From Holophagae bacterium (GTDB lineage Bacteria; Acidobacteriota; Thermoanaerobaculia; Thermoanaerobaculales; Sulfomarinibacteraceae), in the NCBI GenBank assembly GCA_030609785.1, contig JAUWTC010000061.1, positions 1 to 9,246 of the forward strand: a stretch of 9,246 bases of DNA. The letters run 5' to 3'. Position numbers and translations under genes: made by a program. The stretch's first letter is position 1. Every line of letters begins with the position of its first letter. Shown in pieces: positions 6,492 through 9,246 of the stretch. Under the pieces are notes generated by a model that saw nothing but the letters and a program-made list of their open reading frames with translations, made no database searches and was not told the DNA's origin.

Positions 6492-6534
6492 GACCTCTTT
6501 GACCTTTTTGACCTCTTCGACCCTTTGACCTCTG
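6492..6534. repeat. Five tandem copies of a 9-bp unit, GACCTCTTT
   Basis: Plus-strand units are GACCTCTTT, GACCTTTTT, GACCTCTTC, GACCCTTT (8 bp) and GACCTCTG. They fill half of the 85-bp gap between the asparagine synthase stop and the membrane protein start. The purine-rich minus strand reads AGGTCAAAG repeatedly and would lie in the mRNA leader of the membrane protein. The units are too short and lack spacers, so this is not a CRISPR. Confidence 0.8.
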
Positions 6535-6540
6535 CTCCCC

Positions 6541-8364
6541 TCACCCCAGCACATCCTCCACCCATCTGACCAGAACAGCCACGGCCAACAGCCGTTCCCC
6601 GTGGTCCGCCGCGCCCGCCTGGTGTGCCTGCCAGTGGCGATCGAGAACGCCACTCCGAAGTCCCAAATCCGAAGCCGTACCCCCGGTCAGCAAACCGTGA
6701 ACGCTCTCGCGCAACGGGCCCCGGAGCCAACTTGCCAGCGGGACTTCAAAGCCGATTTTCCGCCGTGTGCTGGGCGGAACGCCGAGGCCGGTCGCAACGT
6801 CTCTCAACAGGCCCTTGTCCCGGGTCCATCTCGGATTGACGGAGAAGAGGAATTCGACGATCCGATGATCCAGCAGGGGGACCCTGGCCTCCAGGCCGTG
6901 CTTCATGCTCGCCCGATCAACCTTGGCCAGCATCCTTTCAGGCAGGAACGTCAGGAGATCGAGGGCACGCCACCTCGTCCAGGGGTCGAGGCCTTCGAGG
7001 CGGCCAAGCAAAGACTCATCCCACGGCAGGTCGACGTTGTTTCTGCCGAGCAAGCGGGCCGCTTCGGCAGCGGGCCAGACACCCTGCAACGACTGGTAAG
7101 CGAACCAAGGACCCGGCGCCGCCAGCGCCGCCCGGAGCTTCGAGGCCCACCGCCTCTTCGGCAACACCACTCCGGGAATCCGACGCAACGTTCTCGGCAC
7201 TGCCTGCAGTCGTTCCAACCTCGGCATGGCCCGAAGCCGGGGATAACCAGACAGCATTTCGTCGCCACCGTCTCCGGACAGGGCGACCGTCCAGCGGCGT
7301 CGAGCCTCAGAGGCAACAAGGGAGGTCGGCAGAAATGACGGATCGGCCAGAGGATCTCCGGTCGCCCTCCCCCACCCGTCCAGAGCTCCGGTGAGATCCG
7401 ACGGCACACAGTCGGCGATCCGGTGATCCAAACCCAGGGCACGAGCGACTCCGGAAGCCGAATCGCTTTCGTCCTCCCCACCCAAGAAACGGACGGTCAG
7501 AGTCTCGGGGCGGGCGCCTTCGGCCGCTGCTGCACCGACGACGGCGCCGGAATCCACACCACCGGAGAGAAAACAGCCCAGGGGAACGTCACTGACCAGT
7601 CGCCTTCGAACCGAATCCCTGAGAAGAACCCCCAGCTGATCGACCGCCTCGTTTCGGTCGGACGGGCCGTCATCCCGCTTTTCGAGAGCATCGAGCGGGT
7701 CGTACCAACGGCTCAGACGAACGCCTGTCTCATCGACGATGAGCATGTGCCCGGGCGGAAGGCGCCGGACGCCGCGAACAAGTGTCTGCTCGCCGGCGCC
7801 GTAGCCCAGTTGAAGCCATGAAGGCAGGGCCTCCATCTCCAGGTCCCGTCGGACGTGGGGATGCTCGAGAAGCGCCGGCAGTTCCGAAGCGAAGACGACG
7901 CCTCTGTCGACCTGTGCCCAGAAGACCGGCTTGATTCCCAACCGGTCGCGTGCCAGGAGGAGCCGACGCCTTCCCGGATCCCAAAATGCCAGGGCGAATT
8001 GGCCGTCGAGTCGTTCCAACGCGTCCGGGCCCCAGAGGGCAAGAGCTTGCAAGACGACCTCGGTGTCACCGGAGGAACGACAGTGCCTGCCTTCGCTCTC
8101 CAGCAGTGTCCGAAGCTCACGGTAGCCGAAGACCTCGCCGTTGTAGACCAGGGCTGTGCCTGAAGGCTCGACCATCGGCTGATCCGCCCGGGCCGAAAGA
8201 TCGAGGACGGCCAGTCGCCGGTGCCCCAGGACCACGGTGCCAGTCGGATCCCTCCACAAGCCTTCGCCGTCTGGACCACGGTGGGCCAAGCATTGAGCCA
8301 TCCGCCGGACCGGACCCTCGTCGGCCCGGCCGTCCCATTCAATCCATCCACAGATGCCGCACAT
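6541..8364 (-). CDS. asnB: Asparagine synthase (glutamine-hydrolysing), AsnB family
   Basis: A complete 607-residue protein of the usual family length. The N-terminal class II glutamine amidotransferase domain (about 2-215) starts MCGICGW, so Cys2 becomes the nucleophile after Met removal; Arg49 in HRRLAVLD, Asn75 in YNGEVF and Asp101 in SGDTEV bind glutamine. The synthetase domain (about 240-605) carries the ATP pyrophosphatase loop FLSGGVDSG (265-273) and ALSGDGGDEMLSGY (361-374). Known reaction: ATP-dependent amide transfer from glutamine to aspartate. Paralogues in glycan and capsule clusters may amidate other carboxylates such as uronic acids, and the position beside a GT2, an epimerase and a methyltransferase favours such a role here, by inference. 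The ATG at 8364 has no clear ribosome binding site and lies 32 bp after the small membrane protein, so it is probably cotranscribed with it. Confidence 0.95.
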   Translation of the reverse strand: MCGICGWIEWDGRADEGPVRRMAQCLAHRGPDGEGLWRDPTGTVVLGHRRLAVLDLSARADQPMVEPSGTALVYNGEVFGYRELRTLLESEGRHCRSSGDTEVVLQALALWGPDALERLDGQFALAFWDPGRRRLLLARDRLGIKPVFWAQVDRGVVFASELPALLEHPHVRRDLEMEALPSWLQLGYGAGEQTLVRGVRRLPPGHMLIVDETGVRLSRWYDPLDALEKRDDGPSDRNEAVDQLGVLLRDSVRRRLVSDVPLGCFLSGGVDSGAVVGAAAAEGARPETLTVRFLGGEDESDSASGVARALGLDHRIADCVPSDLTGALDGWGRATGDPLADPSFLPTSLVASEARRRWTVALSGDGGDEMLSGYPRLRAMPRLERLQAVPRTLRRIPGVVLPKRRWASKLRAALAAPGPWFAYQSLQGVWPAAEAARLLGRNNVDLPWDESLLGRLEGLDPWTRWRALDLLTFLPERMLAKVDRASMKHGLEARVPLLDHRIVEFLFSVNPRWTRDKGLLRDVATGLGVPPSTRRKIGFEVPLASWLRGPLRESVHGLLTGGTASDLGLRSGVLDRHWQAHQAGAADHGERLLAVAVLVRWVEDVLG

Positions 8365-8396
8365 AGAGTGAGCGCCGGTTCCGCAGGTTCCGGTCG

Positions 8397-8753
8397 TTAC
8401 CGAATATCCTTCTTGAACTTGGCGATCTCTGCGGCCAACGCCTTGGCCTCTTCTTGAACCTCAGGATCCTCGGCATTCTTGGCAATCGCCAGGACCTTCT
8501 CTTCAACTCCGTCCAACTCGGACAGAACGGCGGAAGCCGCGGCGGTGGTGTCCAACCCACCCATGGCGGCGCTTCGCCCGGCCTGCCGGAATTCTCGGGC
8601 CAGCGACCGAAATTCACCCCTGAGTTGATTGAGTTCCTGTGTCTCACCGCCCCCGGAGCCCGAGGACATCAATGTGAATTCCCCGGTGGTGAAGTAATTG
8701 AATGCCAGAAGACCGACGATGACGACAACGATCAGAACGATGATAGCTTTCAT
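8397..8753 (-). CDS. Small single-pass membrane protein with coiled-coil tail, unknown
   Basis: A 118-residue protein of no family I recognise. It starts MKAIIVLIVVVIVG, a hydrophobic helix over about residues 2-22 with no signal peptidase site that I would trust. A Gly/Ser linker follows (about 30-37), then a charged, Ala/Glu/Leu-rich region (about 38-118) with a predicted helical, coiled-coil-like pattern, ending KFKKDIR. It probably sits in the cytoplasmic membrane with a helical tail on one side. The ATG at 8753 was chosen over an 11-residue longer frame (8786) because GGAGG lies seven bases upstream and the hydrophobic helix starts right there. It is the first gene of the leftward run and ends 32 bp before asnB, so it may be part of the glycan operon or only its neighbour. 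Confidence 0.75.
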   Translation of the reverse strand: MKAIIVLIVVVIVGLLAFNYFTTGEFTLMSSGSGGGETQELNQLRGEFRSLAREFRQAGRSAAMGGLDTTAAASAVLSELDGVEEKVLAIAKNAEDPEVQEEAKALAAEIAKFKKDIR

Positions 8754-9089
8754 CTCAAACCTCCATGAATCCCGTACTCCAGACATTCTACTTCACGTCC
8801 TCCTACCCCGGCCTTCGGGAGCGCGGAAGCGCGCGCCCGCTCGGTGCATTTCCCTCAAGGGGCACAGGGTCGGGGACGGGAGGACATCGCCCCTTGAGGG
8901 AAAAGACCTCGGCGGCCTACGGCGTCGGCCGAGACTCGATCGCTGAGGCGCCCCCCGAGGGTTGCCAGGTGTCGGCTTTCTTCGCAACGACGGTTCGGTC
9001 GGAATGTCTGCCCGGTGAAGAAAACCGCACCAGGCACGCCCCGTCGGAAAGGGCGCTCTTGAATTCTTGGGTGATCGGGGGGCTCAGCA
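8754..9089. other. About 340-bp stretch without a convincing gene
   Basis: This lies between the small membrane protein and the stop of the right-edge cytochrome-like gene. It contains the inverted repeat at 8849-8903 and, on the minus strand, a weak -10-like TAGAAT (8785-8790) about 30 bases upstream of the small gene's start, without a matching -35. A 57-codon minus-strand frame (8917-9090) starts at an ATG that overlaps the cytochrome stop as TGATG, but it shows no recognisable composition or motif. It is the most likely place for the promoter of the glycan operon. Confidence 0.5.
8849..8903. repeat. 15-bp perfect inverted repeat, 25-base loop
   Basis: TTTCCCTCAAGGGGC at 8849-8863 is the exact reverse complement of 8889-8903. 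On the minus strand it would form a stable stem-loop between the cytochrome-like gene and the operon below. No U-run follows on either strand, so it is not a standard Rho-independent terminator, though it could still end or pause transcription or act as a protein-binding palindrome. Confidence 0.8.
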
Positions 9090-9246
9090 TCAAGGTTTCG
9101 CGCCGTCCTCGATCCAGCGGCGGAAGAGATCCAGCTCTTCTTCGGGAAGGCGCTTGGAGCCGAACATCGTCCGAGGCATGCCCTTGCCGATTTCAGTCTC
9201 GCCCATCAGCTTGTGCCATAGGTAGGAGGCCTGGAGATCCCCGGGA
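9090..9246 (-). CDS. C-terminus of a c-type-cytochrome-like protein (5'-truncated)
   Basis: The last 51 residues of a gene that enters from the right edge. The segment contains SYLWHKLMGE, then GKGMPRTMFGS, then LPEEELDLFRRWIEDGA before the stop. That order (a Leu/Trp-rich helix, a GxxMP loop and a terminal ELxxFRxWIxxGA helix) is the usual end of the large c-type cytochrome-like domains common in Planctomycetota and Acidobacteriota, in which the Met can be the haem ligand. No CxxCH is visible because the N-terminal part lies outside the window. It is separated from the leftward operon by about 340 bp, so a functional link is not implied. Confidence 0.65.
   Translation of the reverse strand, partial: PGDLQASYLWHKLMGETEIGKGMPRTMFGSKRLPEEELDLFRRWIEDGAKP

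Noticed and set aside
6492..6534. CRISPR-like array
   Set aside because: Contiguous 9-bp units with no spacers and no cas genes.
5466..6569. Long plus-strand open frame of 367 codons opposite the membrane protein
   Set aside because: Its composition is extreme (Gln/Arg/Pro/His-rich), with no motif; it mirrors the hydrophobic minus-strand gene.
6456..6653. Upstream extension of the membrane protein
   Set aside because: It runs through the 9-bp repeat and into asnB; the GTG at 6455 has a good ribosome site and precedes the first helix closely.
8917..9090. 57-codon minus-strand frame starting at TGATG after the cytochrome stop
   Set aside because: The overlap is suggestive, but the product has no hydrophobic, domain or composition signal; I left it as unsupported.

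Overview
The window is GC-rich bacterial DNA in which every gene I can support lies on the minus strand, so transcription runs from high to low coordinates. I cannot name the organism. The high GC, the c-type-cytochrome-like C-terminus at the right edge (a style common in Planctomycetota and Acidobacteriota) and an intergenic 9-bp tandem repeat fit an environmental lineage of that general kind, but this is a weak inference.

Layout from right to left (5' to 3' of the genes). A truncated cytochrome-c-like C-terminus (9090-9246) is followed by about 340 bp without a convincing gene, which holds a 15-bp perfect inverted repeat (8849-8903). A compact run of genes follows: a small membrane-anchored coiled-coil protein (8397-8753), a glutamine-hydrolysing asparagine synthase (6541-8364), a polytopic membrane protein resembling GT-C-type envelope proteins (5088-6455), a zinc-ribbon SAM methyltransferase (4067-5095), an HpcH/HpaI (CitE-like) aldolase (3240-4049), a NAD-dependent sugar epimerase/dehydratase-like protein (2327-3265) and a DPM1-like family 2 glycosyltransferase (1548-2327). 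Most junctions overlap or are very short, so this is probably one operon for making and attaching a modified surface glycan or glycolipid: sugar conversion (epimerase), amide transfer (AsnB-like), methylation, glycosyl transfer to a lipid carrier (GT2) and a membrane step. After a 90-bp gap with its own strong ribosome binding site come a membrane-anchored alpha/beta hydrolase (474-1457) and an SCP-x-type thiolase (1-477, cut by the window edge), overlapping by ATGA. These two look like a separate lipid or acyl-CoA module.

The outstanding feature is a 180-bp palindromic insertion at 4061-4242, bounded by TA on both sides, between the methyltransferase and the aldolase. Removing it in silico with one TA copy rebuilds a methyltransferase ending in Gly-Arg-Lys-Ala-stop whose TGA overlaps the aldolase ATG as ATGA, the junction style used elsewhere in the cluster. 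This supports recent insertion of a MITE-like element. The element folds end to end into one long hairpin. Its departures from perfect symmetry are mostly G.U pairs and tandem G.A pairs when read on the plus strand, and these would be A.C or C.U mismatches on the minus strand. This suggests that the plus-strand nucleic acid (RNA or single-stranded DNA) is the form that functions.
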